A DNA stretch of 64,000 nt from Cladopsammia gracilis (GCA_022457155.1 JAJGOT010000125.1:795501-859500); one strand, 5' to 3'; positions 22,806-34,473 are shown, counted from the first letter of the stretch. The notes: generated by a model from the letters alone, not told the origin. Numbers and translations are program-made.

Positions 22806-22855
<50 letters not shown>

Positions 22856-22946
22856 AAACAACAGGAGAGCCGTACGACTACGGACCGCCGAGGGAACAAT
22901 TCGCCGAAACAACGAGGATCAAAAATGCGCCAGTCACAGCTGTTGA
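22327..22946 (+). pseudogene. GIY-YIG endonuclease of a Penelope-like element, one frameshift
   Basis: The frame carries a linker (VLPYVRGLSEQLRRCL), then the endonuclease signature GVVYRIPCECGKVYIGETGR with its following R and KEHDRD. At about 22660 a 1-nt loss moves the reading to another frame, which continues SAVSEHANNTGHHPLWNEV, WYTRRVKEAIHIRL, NRDSGIEIPEAW and ends with TGA at 22944-22946. In the family this domain nicks DNA for target-primed reverse transcription. There is no ATG at the left end because the element is truncated there. It cannot make a full endonuclease as it stands. Confidence 0.9.
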
Positions 22947-23332
22947 AAACCAACCAATCACAGCAGAGCATCGTGCTTCATAAGGTGACGCGTAACCAGT
23001 CGACCCCATCGCCTGAAGAAGACTAGCAACAAGAAGACAAGAAACGTCGCGATCCACATCGGAAGTGACTACATCGTGAGACAAACGAAAAATACTTCTT
23101 AACTAAAAAACACATCGTGTGCAGTCCACGCTTGGTCTGAATGGGCAGAGGAACGGAACGAAATCATCTCAAGCAAAGGCGAAAGCGGAGCTAGATATCG
23201 CAAAGTCTCTCCTGAAGTAAAGTGAAGTAGTTGATTTATTATATTGTATAAAATTAAGATATTAAGTTCATCCAGAGGAACGATTTGATTCTGTGAAGTA
23301 GGCTCACTTAATAGCGTATGAAGTGGATTTAA

Positions 23333-23569
23333 AATTGAAAGTCGGTGGAGGGCAGTGAAAAGTAGCAGATAACAGCGGGGCCGATGAATTGAAATTATGA
23401 CTATTAATGAGGGATTTATCCAGATAAATCCCTCGTTTCAGGGATTTATCTGTATAAGTCCCTGCAACGAGGGATTTATACAGATAAATCCCTCATTATA
23501 TTCATAATTTCAATTCATTAGCCCCGCTCTTCCCTGCTACTTTATCAAGCCCTCCCCAGACTTTCAATT
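23333..23569. repeat. 237-bp foldback (near-palindromic) element
   Basis: Left arm begins AATTGAAAGTC, right arm ends GACTTTCAATT. Matching blocks run inward (GGAGGGC, AAAGTAGCAG, AGCGGGGC, ATGAATTGAAATTATGA) to a core of GAGGGATTTAT / ATAAATCCCTC repeats around 23409-23495. Almost the whole sequence can fold into one long hairpin. No coding sequence. Confidence 0.85.
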
Positions 23570-23814
23570 AGTTTACTAATCACCTGGGTTGTAAGTTAAA
23601 TAAAGGTTCTTGAATAACAAAAGAAAATGTGTGAATCATGAAATAACTTATTATACCCCCTCTGAGCAAAACAATTGTCTGGCGTCATCAATGAATACAA
23701 TTACTACGAACTTCCTTCGACAGTCACAAAGTTGCGGCATTTTCTAGTGAAAATGGGAATTTTTATCACCTCCATTATTTCTACAGGCCTGTTAACTTCT
23801 CTATTTGACATTTA

Positions 23815-24328
23815 GGCCCCGTCCACACGTATCCGGATATTTTTGAATCCGCAACTTTTTTGTTGCGGATTGGCCTTCCGTCCACACGTATCCGGCGAAT
23901 TCGGCTCACGAATCCGCAACTTTTTGAATTCGTTCTCCAGAGTGGAAATTTTTGAATACGCTACGAATACGGCATCGTGCGGACGGTCGAATCCGGATAT
24001 TTTTGAATACGCTGACGTAACAGTATTAGATCCAGTCTTTAACCGCGCGAATATTCAACATGGCCGACCGAAATGTTCTCGCTTCAATTCTACATGGACT
24101 TATTTCTAGTCTAATAACGTGTTTACGGTTGAACTTTGATTTGAACTTGGCCTTTGCGTATGCTTTTTTGACAACATTTAAAGAGGAGCCCTGGCTGCTA
24201 GAGTGAATCCGGATACGTGTGGACGGGCAAATACGATTCGAATACGCTACGTGTGGACGCGAATATTTTCTAATCCGCAACAAAAAAGTTGTGGATTCAA
24301 AAATATCCGGAAACGTGTGGACGGGGCC
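23815..24328. mobile_element. PIF/Harbinger-like MITE, 514 bp, TTA target duplication
   Basis: Terminal inverted repeats start GGCCCCGTCCACACGTATCC and end in the near-exact reverse complement (CCGGAAACGTGTGGACGGGG then CC). The inverted match extends about 50 bp through TTTTTGAATCCGCAAC. The element is bounded by TTA on both sides (23812-23814 and 24329-24331). A 3-bp TWA duplication with GG-starting TIRs is characteristic of the PIF/Harbinger superfamily. It has no room for a transposase. Confidence 0.85.
24060..24206 (+). CDS. 48-residue open frame inside the Harbinger-like MITE
   Basis: Starts MADRNVLASILHG with a context of AACATGG and ends EEPWLLE before TGA. It is mostly hydrophobic and has no catalytic residues. 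It could be the remnant of the first exon of the parent element's protein, since deletion-derived MITEs often keep terminal coding pieces; this is inference. It may equally be a chance frame. Confidence 0.3.
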   Translation: MADRNVLASILHGLISSLITCLRLNFDLNLAFAYAFLTTFKEEPWLLE

Positions 24329-25790
24329 TTACATAACATCCATATCTTTACTAATTAGAATTGTTGAAACGTTAGGACGTTTCAAACATGGCCAGAAATA
24401 AAAAAACTGAATCAGTGACGCCTCTTGCTCGTATCTGATGTGTTCATAGCTAAATTTAAATCATGAAGACGTGCATGGTTTCAAACTGACGGACAGGAGA
24501 GGAATAATTTTTCTCGCGCGTGCCAGCTGAGAATAATTTTAGAAACGACTGAGGCATGCTACAAGACAAAAGGGAGCCATCTTAATCGGTCTAATGTTAC
24601 TGCAAATTTAGAACACATTTCACGAAAAGAATGATCAAAAAAGATATTAAATGATGTTGATATATTGCTCGCCAACAAAACAAAACAGCTTCCAACTTAG
24701 GCGAATCCCCGTCTAAACAATCTTCAGTAAAAACGTTTGCATAAAAGGCCATTTGTTTAAATGCACGGTATAGAAACTAGGAAGGCGTCTCCCCGGCGTA
24801 ACTTATTTGCACGTAATCTTAAACAAATGTTGTAAAAATCACAATTTAGGAAACTCTATAAAAATAGGAGTGATGCTGGAGTCACACAATATTTTATGGC
24901 TTCAACTGATCAATTTCACCGGATGGTAACTTTCTGATATTTGCACATTCGTTTATTTTTCCTCCTTTTGATCTATTTCAGTCTATACTCCAACCTATGT
25001 CGATGATCTGGAGAAAATATGAAAAATATAAATGCTCACAGAGAAAAGAAACTTTGGGAAATAAAACGCAACTTTACGCGCTGCATGACATGTTTTTATT
25101 TTACAAGGTATATCTAAATGGAATACTCATATCTACTTGAGTCTATCACGCTGCCTATGTCGATCATCTGGTAAAAAGACGAAAAAATATAACGCTCGTA
25201 AAAATAAACACAAGCTTGAGGAAATAAAATAGAACTTCACGCTGACATGTTTTTATTTTACAAGGTACATGTATATCAAAATGGAATACGCAAATTTTGC
25301 GCACAAAACGAAGTAGTCGCTACCAATCGTGTCCTGATGGCTGAAATAAATTATTTTTCATTCTAAAAAGACCGCGGTGTCCTGGATTGTAAGCACGCAC
25401 AGTTTCAGTTTTAAATGCTATTTCAAAGGGCGTTCCATTTCTGATAGTACAAAATTTTCAACGCGGTACAGAATCCCGATACAGACCCATTTACGACATA
25501 TTGAAAATACATGTAACTTTTAATACATATAAGACATTTTTATTGTTTTCACAGCTAGTTTTTAATCACTATATACCTAAAAGCTTTTTCACTTTTATTG
25601 CATTTCATAAGAGACGCGATCTTTTCATTATTGCTCACCACTACTTGCTGCAGTTTTATGTGATGCTTAGTCCTAGATTAGCGTGAATATTTACCAAATA
25701 TAAAATTTCGTCGGTTTAACGTCTACATTTCTTATCACAATCCAAGCTGTCAAATTATATTGTCCATCGATCCGTAAGTGATCTTTTTTT

Positions 25791-26720
25791 TCAACAACAA
25801 AACTGTCTTATTGTGGCCTTCACTGCTTGTCTCACTTCTCTGATCTTCCAACAGTACAGTAACGGGTTTAAAGATGAGTTTAAGTAAACGAGAGTTGTTG
25901 TAGAAATTAAGGCAATAACGCTTATAATGTCGGAACCAATTCCTTTTGTTATTATAATACAAATAGCAAACGGAACATAGCATGCAACTAAAGACAACTG
26001 TACCCAAGCTATGCTAGAAACGGTCTTCTTGTATCTTGCTACGTTTAATGGCATTTCCCCTCTGTTCGGTTGTCCACGAACGTGGGCTTGTACTTGAGCT
26101 TGCTGTTGTCGAAGTGTAAGGAAGATCGTGGTGTAAGAAACGACAGAGATTACTAAGGAAAGTGTACCCAAACCTACTGCTGTATGTAAGGCGATGAAAA
26201 AGCTTAAAAACAAATTTATGAGTACAACTGAAAAAGCAATTAACCAAAAGCAGAATATAACCACACGAACTCGCCTTAATGTTACGAAGTGTCTGTATCT
26301 TAGTCCCAGCAACAGAGCGAGCAGTCTGTCCACACTTATGGCGGTCGATGTGAAGATGGATACTTCAAAAAAAATAATGGATGAAGCAAGATATATTCTG
26401 AGAACGAAAAGAAGAATATTCCAGTTCATCTCTGTCAGAGCATAACTCAGGATGTAGATGGCAAAGTGTGGTTGCGAAATTAGACCAACACCAAGATCAG
26501 TGACTGCCAGGCATTTAAACAGCAGTTTTGAAGGTGGATGAAGAGAAGACACTTTACGAAGAGCAATCAGGATCAGAGCATTGCCCAGAAATGCGGTCAA
26601 GGAAAGAAAAATATTTATGGCGAAAAAAAATACGTTTATGCCTGCTGGTAAGAGACTTGCAAAGCCAACGGTTTGGTTTATCGGGTTGGTGGCATTTCCA
26701 TCTTCTGTAAAGTTCGCCAT
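25791..26720 (-). CDS. Class A GPCR, array copy 4, intact
   Basis: 309 residues, single exon. N-terminus MANFTEDGNATNPINQTVGF with three sequons, TM1 GNALILIAL, TM2 LAVTDLGVG, TM3 SVDRLLALL, ICL3 QQQAQVQAHVRGQ, TM6 CYVPFAICI, TM7 [11 protein letters not shown]. The C-terminus stops at QFCC, shorter than copy 1. TM3 lacks the conserved extracellular Cys (LRIYLASS), unlike the copies at 48 and 56 kb (VCGASS, VCRVSS). The upstream flank is complete and includes a TATA-like element 267 bp before the start. Probably functional; ligand unknown. Confidence 0.93.
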   Translation of the reverse strand: MANFTEDGNATNPINQTVGFASLLPAGINVFFFAINIFLSLTAFLGNALILIALRKVSSLHPPSKLLFKCLAVTDLGVGLISQPHFAIYILSYALTEMNWNILLFVLRIYLASSIIFFEVSIFTSTAISVDRLLALLLGLRYRHFVTLRRVRVVIFCFWLIAFSVVLINLFLSFFIALHTAVGLGTLSLVISVVSYTTIFLTLRQQQAQVQAHVRGQPNRGEMPLNVARYKKTVSSIAWVQLSLVACYVPFAICIIITKGIGSDIISVIALISTTTLVYLNSSLNPLLYCWKIREVRQAVKATIRQFCC

Positions 26721-26986
26721 TTTTGTGTTACGACGTTCTTTTGTAAGGATATGCTAGAGTCCGCGACTGACTTCTCTTCGAATGGGTCGATAACACGCAT
26801 TTTGTTCTTTATAACTGTCCTTACGAGAATGCTGACAAGAAAGCGCTTCTATCATTACACTAAATATCGTATGTTTTGACATGTTTATAACCATGTGGTA
26901 AAATAATCTACAATTTAATCGACAAGTTTCAGACGTAATTGATACACCTGAGAGGCCGATTTCCATCGGAACATCGAAAATAGCGC

Positions 26987-26994
26987 TTTTTATA
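26987..26994 (-). promoter_or_regulatory. Candidate TATA box of GPCR copy 4
   Basis: TATAAAAA on the minus strand, 267 bp upstream of the start, in the same flank context (AACATCGAAAATAGCGCT) as the elements before the receptors at 3.0 and 49.1 kb. Here AAATAGCGCTTTTT breaks the 14-bp palindrome seen at 3299. Confidence 0.45.
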
Positions 26995-29900
26995 AGTGAG
27001 TGATCATTTGTATGTCATACCCCAACATTTTTATATTGTTTTTGGCCACATTTTATCACGTCAGCAACCGTTATTGGACTACGAACTTCATTTGTTTATT
27101 CAAGCAACTGAAGGTCTTGGCGTCAACCGCTTTATAGCAGCTGAAAAGGAAGTTGTTACCAAATTGTTCTGCTATCACAGCCCTAAAAAATGAATATAAT
27201 AGTCTTGACTTAATGAGACCTGAACCATAGTTTTGTAACTTCTTATTCTCGTATACACTATTCTTCGCCCGCAACAAGAACCCTTCAGAAACCAGCTTGT
27301 AACTGAATGATTGTACCTCAATCAATCAAGTGATCTCTTTGTCTTCAACTTAGTGGCTAACATATATTAAAATTAGATGAAAACGGTATCAGTAGTTTTC
27401 CACCATAACAAGGTGCTGTGGCTGGCATCATTTTACTATTAAATATCGTTAAACGTTTGACATCTATGTAGACACACATAAGGTTATATATCTCTTCAAC
27501 ACCGTAAGAAAGGAAATAAAAGTGCCCTCGCTCAGTTATCTTATCAGGTCTTATAATGTTTCTCGGCTTTCGAGGAAATGGGCCCAGAAAGGAACCTGAA
27601 TCAGTGATGCCTCTTGCTCATACGTGATCCGTTTATAGCTGAAGCTGATCATAAAGAAGTGGTGTTAAAAACCTGATAGACACCTAGGAGACTGAGGAAA
27701 TTTTAAAATGTTATGGCTTCAACTGGAAGGTTTTACTGGTTGGTAACTTTTTGATATTTGCATATTCGTTTATTTTCAGCCTTTCAGATCCATTTCAGTC
27801 TATTGACCGACCTGTGTCGATCATCTGGAGAGAAGATGGAAAAAATTCTAATAAAGAATGCCCTACTGAGTGAAGTAAATTATTTTTCTTACCAAAGAGA
27901 TCGACTGGGTTATAAGCGCGTTGAACCTATCGTTCAAAACGGTCAAGACAGCGAGTCGATTTTTCAATTTAAAAACCAGAATCCATACGGCACCCTTTTG
28001 CGACACATTGAAAACACAGTCATGTAACTTTTAACACCATTAGGTAACTTTATTTTTATCACGACGTTAAACTAGTTTTCAATTACTATACCTAAAAGCT
28101 TTTTCTCTTCTTGATTAATTGCATTTCAGAAGAGCCGCCATATTTCTATTCCAAACTACTACTTGCTGTCACGTTATATGATACGGAAGCTTCGCGCAAG
28201 TTTGATCCAAATACATCGCATGTCTGAAGTTAAACATGTACAATTGTTATAAAGTGTAATCTGGGATGGTACTTAGCGGGCTCCGTACTGAACCACTTAG
28301 ATTTACGCCCTCGTTTAAACTACTATACCGCCTACTCTATCCTCTATGAAATACGGTCACGTACTTGGCCGTTTTGTCTGCGAGTTGAGTTCACTGAATT
28401 TCGTTTGAGTTAAATATTTAAAACTGTGAGTGTTTAATAATCTAAAATTCATTTATTTGACAAATTTCTGACCGCAATGATAAAATAAAAGGAATCAGTC
28501 TATCGCAACGTCGAAAATAGCGATATTTTAATAAAGTGAAAGTGGTCAAGTTTTATATTGTTTTTTACCACGTTTTTCAGGTCGGTAACCGGTACTAAAC
28601 TACAAACTTTATTTATTTATTCAAGCAACTTAGGTGTTTGTCAACTGCTTAGCAGCTGAAAAGGAAGTTATTGAAACACTTGGTAAATTAGAATAAACGA
28701 GTATGAGTTAAATAATAATGAAACACATTATGCGCTACTTGTTAAACAGTTATAGATGGACCAGTGACAACAAGTTGCGGGGGCTCTCGTCATTTTACTT
28801 ATATATATAAGCATCGCTAAACAAGATTAGCCATCATTGATGTATATTGAACAAACTATAATTTTGCGGCTAACACACTTTCAAAAAGTAAATGAAACGG
28901 GGTCAATACCAGGCCAACTTGATTAGATGAAGTAATACAGCTAAACTTCAACGCTATAAAGGAAATAAAAAATAAAAGGCCTCAGTTATCTTTCCAGGAT
29001 TTATAACGTTTCTTGGCCTTTGAACAAACGGTCCCAGCAAGATTTCAAAGTCAGTGTAAACATTTAGGCGAGGAATAATTTTCTCGCGTTTGCCAGCTGA
29101 CTATACTACATGACTATAGGAAGCCATCTTAAACGTCAGGTCTGTCTAGCGTTGCTGCTAATTTATGACGCTATTTATACAAAAAGAAATAAAAAAGTTT
29201 AGATATTAAATGAAATTGATCTGGATAATACTCGCCTGGAAAGCAAAACATCTTCCAAGTTAGGCGAATTCACTTGTAAGAACTCTTAATTTTATATAAG
29301 AGGCACTTTGTAAGACCGACAAATTTAATTGCTGGGAATAGGAGCTTGGACTATAAAGCGGTTATTTTTAATTAGTCATCCTGGGAACAGAAATTCAGAT
29401 ATAAACTGTTGGTCTTCTCCCTCGCATAACTCATTTGCACTTATCTTCAACAAATTTTGAAAAATTTTAGAAGCCTTATGGAAATTTGAGGGATCCTAGG
29501 GTTTCACAAACCGATCAACTGGAGAAAAAATGAAAATAACGCTCATGCACTGATATCTAAATCGAACACTCAACTTTTGCGCACAAAAAGGCGTATATCA
29601 ATTGAAGCTAAAATAAATTATTTTCATTATCAAAAAGATAAATTTGTTATTATTTTATCATAGTTTGGTTTTATTCAAAGGACGCTTTATTTTCAATTGT
29701 TCAAACGTTCAACGGCGGTATTAAGACAGCGAGCCAATTTTAATTCAACCAAGAATTTAGTCTCTTTAGTGAAACAATGAAAACACTCGCAGCTTTTGAT
29801 AGTCTGGCTGCTTTACGAATTGAGCAAAAGCCTTAGAAAAGATTTTTATTTGTTTTTACCCACTTCCAACAAAAAGGGGCTTGTAAATATATAGCCACAT

Positions 29901-30814
29901 AGCTTATTATAACCCCTCTGAGCAAAACAATTGTCTGGCGTCATCAATGAATACAATTACAGCGAACTTCCTTCGACAGTCACGACCAGTCACAAAATTG
30001 CGACATTTTCTAGTGAAAATGGGAATTTTTAATTCACCTCCAACATAATTATATTGTTTTTGCCTCCCCATTTCAAGGTCTTGGACACCTGCTAAAATTT
30101 GGCACTTCGTTTGTTAAAAAGGATGGTAATGGATTTAGAATCAACAAAAAGCGGTTATCAATAAGTGATTCTGGCAACTGAAATAAAAAACTGTTACTCG
30201 TCTCCCTCGCATAATTTATTTTTACTTAATCTTCAACAAATGTTACAAAATTTACAATTTAGAAGCCCTATGAAAATTGAGGTAGGATGCTGAAGTCACA
30301 CAATTTGTTATTGCTTTAACTGATCAGTTTTTCTGATATGCAAAAATTAAAGAAATATTTAGCACTCGAGGTTTCGTTGTCGTCATGACGCCATCAAGAG
30401 TAAAGAAAATTTTACAGAGGGAATATTCTGATATTTGCATATTCATCTATTTTCTGCCTTTATATCTATTTGAGTCTATTACCCAGCCTATATCGATCAC
30501 CTGAGGAAAACAAAAATATGGGAACACTTAAAGAATACAAACTTGGGGAATCAAATGATAACTTTACGCCGACATGTTTTTATTTTACAGTATATCTAAA
30601 TGCAATGCCAAAATTTTGCGCACAAAATGGCGAATATCAATTGCAATACGAAGCAGTCGCTTTCAGTCGTGCACTGCTGGCTGAAATTGTTTTTTTTTTT
30701 TTTCTTTTTTCAAAAAAGGCCGTCTGGTTTGTTTATAGCGCGACGAACGTTTTAAATGCTGTGTACAACACACGCAAACGGCGAGCCAAACTTTCAATTC
30801 GACCAAGAATCCAT
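26995..30814. repeat. Array unit with modules, up to the 8.7-kb TIR transposon
   Basis: Equivalent to unit 1 positions 3310-5713 followed by a new unit starting at about 29236. Modules occur near 27890 (with a deletion that removes the GCGCACAAAA block), 29578 and 30618. The sequence stops at AAGAATCCAT (30814), where the TIR transposon begins, and resumes at 39492. A longer open frame at 30470-30907 is module sequence running into the transposon TIR and is not credible as a gene. Confidence 0.7.
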
Positions 30815-30898
30815 ACACCTATTTCAAAAAAGGTTGCTTTAGTCGATTGGTGTTTGGTGTTTGGTGTTTGGTCATTCATTACTCCCGTTGCATTGTGG
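30815..30898 (+). repeat. Left terminal inverted repeat of the 8.7-kb transposon
   Basis: Reverse complement of 39408-39491 with only a few mismatches (TTTAGTCG against TTTTGTCG, ACTCCCGT against ACTCTCAG). Three tandem GGTGTTT motifs near 30850-30870 could be transposase-binding repeats; this is inferred from their presence in both TIRs. Confidence 0.9.
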
Positions 30899-30929
30899 TA
30901 TTGCTGATTCGTTCTCTGCGTGTGAGACA

Positions 30930-32833
30930 ATGGAGGCCACCGATTCGCAGTCCACAAACATATGTCTTCGTGTCCTTGATCCGAAAAACAAGAAAAGCAT
31001 AAAAGATAGTTATCAACTAAATGAAATAACCTGTGTCGGCTCGGTAGGCGACTTTAAAGCTTACATTATCAAAACTTATGGGGAGCAAACAGGAGCTGCG
31101 GACCAGGCAAACTTTGACCTTGGATACTACGGCCCGCCCAGAGGCACGCGCTTTAGAATAACAAGCGATATAGAGTTGGCGAAAGCCCTCTCTTTGAAAA
31201 AAGATGGATGGGTGTTGCTGTGGATGGTAGTTCAACCCCAGACGAAAGCTCCCAAACGTGCAGGCGATTCCAGAGACAACAATTGCGCTCCCGGGTGCAG
31301 CGATCCAAAAGCTCAATGCCTTGACGGTAAGTGCTACATGATACATGATTCAAATAGCTGTTTTTCAGTAACAACACTAAAACAAACTTATTTGCCATTG
31401 GTTACAGATGGGAAAAGTTACGACAGCATCCTGGAGCGTTTGACCATAAGACATGGAGGGAAAATTCCCGAATTTAAGCTGAAAGTATGGGCCCGAATGC
31501 TGGTAAGTGTGAAAATTACTTTGCGCTAGCCTAATGATTTTTTAATATCATAGCAGCTTTGTTGAGTTCTTTTTTACCCCAATTTGGGGGCCAACTTGTG
31601 TTTTATTATTTTCAGTGGAGCTCCAGAGCTGGCGAATTACCATAATAATTATTCAAAGTTTTGTTTAAGTCGTTCAGATTCCTTAATTTATTTTACATTT
31701 TATGTTACTTTGCATTTTCTGTGAGTTTTGAGCTTCGGAAATGCAGTGTTAGTAGGTTTTAACAAGACGGAAACTCAGGAAAAAACAAAGCATCAAAAAT
31801 ACAGTTTCAGTTCGGGTTAAAGTATTATTGAAAAACTTGTCGGAAGACTACGGATTTATTTTCCAAAACGCCTGCTTGACAATGCTTAATTGGTACAGTT
31901 TCAATTATTCTAAAGCCGTGGCCCGCCCCGCACGTGCCGTGATTCAGTTGTTCACTTCCCAACGCCACATCACAGCGATATGGTATCTGGGGCATCAATA
32001 AACTTCCTAAAAACACTTATTAAAGCTGGGAAAATTTCGATTGAAATATTGATTTCTATTTTAATGAGCAAAGTCAGCCGGGAGCTGCATTTAATTATTT
32101 TTAATGCAATTGTTTGGAAAACACAAATCACTCAACCATTTCCGCCGCCTGTGTCTTCTGCGGAATATGGTGGATATGGTGTCTTTAGTATTTTATTGTT
32201 TGACATTTTCAGGCTAATGGTAGTCACGATAGTGAAGAGGAAATACCAAGATTTCCGTTTTTTGGGACCGCGGGGAAGACGGTGAATAGCAAAAGTGGAC
32301 ATGAAAACACAAAGACAACTGGTCGCGAGAATAAGGTATGACATTAAAAAATTCTTTAGTTAATTTAAAAAGTAACACAGAGTTTAAACAGTTAAATAAC
32401 GTTCTGCACTACAATACGAGAGCTGTAATGCAAGCTAACCGTATGGTATTATTTTCAATGAATCATCGTCAAGTTTTACTGAACATCAACTTTGGCAACT
32501 TGAAAGGGCTCATCTGAATATCGTCCCTAAACCATACAGCTTTTCTGTTGAACAAGTTAATTTTATCTTTAGGCGAGTCAAGAAATGAAAAAGCCATACT
32601 AGTTCCTGTAAGCATTTGGATGAAGCGGAATGCTTAAGAGAGACCTTATTCAGAGTGCTTATTGCTAACGCGTACGCTGATTGATTAATTATTCTTTTTT
32701 TCAGGTGCAAACACGAGGAGCAATTATCCAACAACTCAAAGATTTGAAAGACCTCAAAGATAGCGACATCCTTACCGATGAACAGTTTTTAAAGCAGAAG
32801 GAGAAATTGGTCAAAGATCTAGAAGAACTATAA
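30930..32833 (+). CDS. Transposon accessory protein, ubiquitin-like N-terminus and SHOCT-like C-terminus, 4 exons
   Basis: Exons 30930-31326, 31408-31502, 32213-32335 and 32705-32833, with GT-AG introns and matching phases, give 247 residues. Residues about 10-100 look like a ubiquitin-like or PB1-like fold (ICLRVLDPK..., FRITSDIELAKALSL...WVLLWMVV); residues 115-132 are Cys-rich (CAPGCSDPKAQC); residues about 150-180 hold KLKVWARMLANGSHDS followed by PRFPFF; the C-terminal 36 residues (IIQQLKDLKDLK...LTDEQFLKQKEKL) resemble the short SHOCT helix pair, often found at oligomerising protein ends. The start is just inside the left TIR; an upstream in-frame ATG at 30861 lies within the TIR and is less likely. 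An AATAAA at 32946 may be the polyadenylation signal. No known function. All frames are open, unlike the transposase. Confidence 0.72.
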
Positions 32834-33036
32834 TTGTAACTTGATAAGTCACGCGAGAGATGTTCTTTTATCCACGATTTTGATCATGAGACTGTCGTCC
32901 GAAACCTGAATCAGTGTAATTAACATTGAAATCGAATGAAAACACAAATAAAACGAATAAATAGTAAATCAAATGATTATTTATTGTGAAAGCTTATAGC
33001 TTAAACTAAAAGTCTAACAGGTGCGTTAGAAAATAG

Positions 33037-33106
33037 ATTTTGCCTTCACTACACAACCGAACACACTCAAAGGTTGAGGCATGGGCGCGTTGGTCAGCCA
33101 GGCCCA
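33037..33106. repeat. Split repeat B2
   Basis: 70 bp beginning ATTTTGCCTTCACTACACAA and ending CAGCCAGGCCCA, the same as 33632-33701. Part of it (GCCAGGCCCACGATACATTT) recurs again at about 33199 in the spacer. Confidence 0.85.
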
Positions 33107-33453
33107 CGATACATTTTATTATTGACAAAGGACTATCGTATCACAATATTACTATAATATACTATACTATAATATCACAATAACTCTAGGTTGGCCGGCC
33201 AGGCCCACGATACATTTTGTCATTGACGAAGAACTATGATATAACGATAACTCTAAGCGCACCAGAGCCGGACACGTAAACCCCAAAAAACCAACTGTTG
33301 GAAAAAATAGGGACCGTGTACCCCCGACCTATGCAGTGGTGCTACCTTTGGGGTTTTAAGGTGTTTTTAACTAAGAAACAAACGACTAAAATGCGGCTAA
33401 AACTGCCGATAACAAATCTTAAGGTATTACAATAAACAACTAAGACGCAAGTT

Positions 33454-33701
33454 AACTTGTTTGAACAGTACTAGAGGCGGCGAGGCTGACCGTAGAATGA
33501 CACAAATCTATCAACGAACAGTTTTCAAACTCACGAACCGTGAGCCCCTGCGCACTACACTAGTACCCGGTTCTCTGCTCCGTGTCGGCAAAATATTAAT
33601 TTATGTCAATACCGATTATCACAAATTACATATTTTGCCTTCACTACACAACCGAACACACTCAAAGGTTGAGGCATGGGCGCGTTGGTCAGCCAGGCCC
33701 A
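33454..33701. repeat. Split repeats A2 and B1, abutting
   Basis: A2 (33454-33631) starts AACTTGTTTGAACAGTACTA and ends CACAAATTACAT, matching A1 at 37808-37985. It is followed without gap by B1 (33632-33701). The A repeat contains a short open frame by chance that is present in both copies. Confidence 0.88.
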
Positions 33702-33845
33702 TAGTAGACAGCAAAAGAAAGGGCTAGAGCTCAGAGCGACAAGTACTTGAAGACTTCAAGTCTGCTTGGCAGTGAATCCTTAACATAAATGTTTTAGCTG
33801 ATCGCCTCGACTAGCTAACCTGCTAACTGCGGGCAGTGGATATTC

Positions 33846-34473
33846 TCAGCTATCCGGGCCTTTTGCGTTTAAGTTATGAGCAAAGCTAAACTGGACATCC
33901 CTGCTACGAATAAGACATAACTCAGAGCTCCTAAGGAAACCTGAAAAACTGAGAATAAACATAACTAGACTTTTTAATTGCAGAGGATTGTCCCAATCAG
34001 TTTTTTCAGCAAGTTGCTTGAGACGAGTAACTTCGAGGGATCGACTCGTTCCTCCTGGTGGTAGGTTGGCTGGCAAGGCGAAGAGCGCCTTCTTTTGCAG
34101 CAATGACAGTCGGGTGTACTGAAGGAGAATCAACTCTGGCTAGCTAATGCGCCCACTTAAAAGCGTATAGTAGAAAGCACAATTGATGCAGACACTGACT
34201 TTGTGGACTCGAGCAGATGTTGCAGATACAGGGCACGATCCAAAGGTCTGACCAGAAAATCAGGAATACGCAACACGTCTTTAGCAAAGTCTTGCCATCT
34301 ATTAAAGGTAGTTTTGCGATGACCCAGTGGCTTTCGAAGCAATCACGGTGAATTTCAGATTCTGTTTTAGCTGGATAACTTGTACGTTGTCCGGGCTTCC
34401 TGCAGACCAAAATGCGGACGAGGAGATATCTAAGAACAACATGAAACACATATAATGTAAAAGACGAACTCAT
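33846..34473 (-). pseudogene. Tyrosine recombinase fragment of the DIRS-type element
   Basis: Two overlapping frames on the minus strand. The part at 34133-33846 reads LKSLVMFILSFSGFLRSSEL followed by CLIRSRDV, the region around the first catalytic Arg of tyrosine recombinases; upstream (34342-34157) is a piece with WQDFAKDVLRIPDFLVRPLDRALYL-like sequence typical of the N-terminal part. The C-terminal HxxR and Tyr motifs are absent: the frame ends at 33846 and repeat B1 follows. Inactive. Confidence 0.7.

Larger units (their letters stand above)
22316..23250 (+). mobile_element. 5'-truncated Penelope-like element fragment (endonuclease and 3' tail)
   Basis: The host match stops at 22315 and the sequence enters directly into a Penelope-like C-terminal region without any RT, as expected from truncated reverse transcription. 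The endonuclease frame (22327-22946) is followed by an uncoded tail that includes GAAGAAGACTAGCAACAAGA and ends near 23250. The 3' limit is not sharp because the following 400 bp is a foldback element and unassigned sequence. The host region normally following (about 2.4 kb of the unit) is missing on the right side. Confidence 0.7.
23570..25790. repeat. Array unit sequence between the Penelope-like fragment and GPCR copy 4
   Basis: From about 23640 the sequence matches unit 1 again at the CTTATTATACCCCCTCTGAG block, though a Harbinger-like MITE interrupts it at 23815-24328. It then carries diverged modules (near 24970 and 25270) and the 3' flank of the next receptor. The module at 25299 has a deletion (GCGCACAAAACGAAGTAGTC). 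No host gene is supported. Confidence 0.65.

Noticed and set aside
23843..24401. Frames in and around the Harbinger-like MITE as host genes
   Set aside because: They are TIR sequence read through; only the 48-codon frame has a plausible link to a parent element.
30470..30907. 145-codon plus-strand frame as a gene
   Set aside because: It runs from module sequence into the TIR of the 8.7-kb transposon, so the second half is not ancestral to the first.
33461..33727. Shared short frame in the A repeat (also 37815-38003) as a gene
   Set aside because: It repeats only because the A repeat is duplicated; no domain and no continuation.
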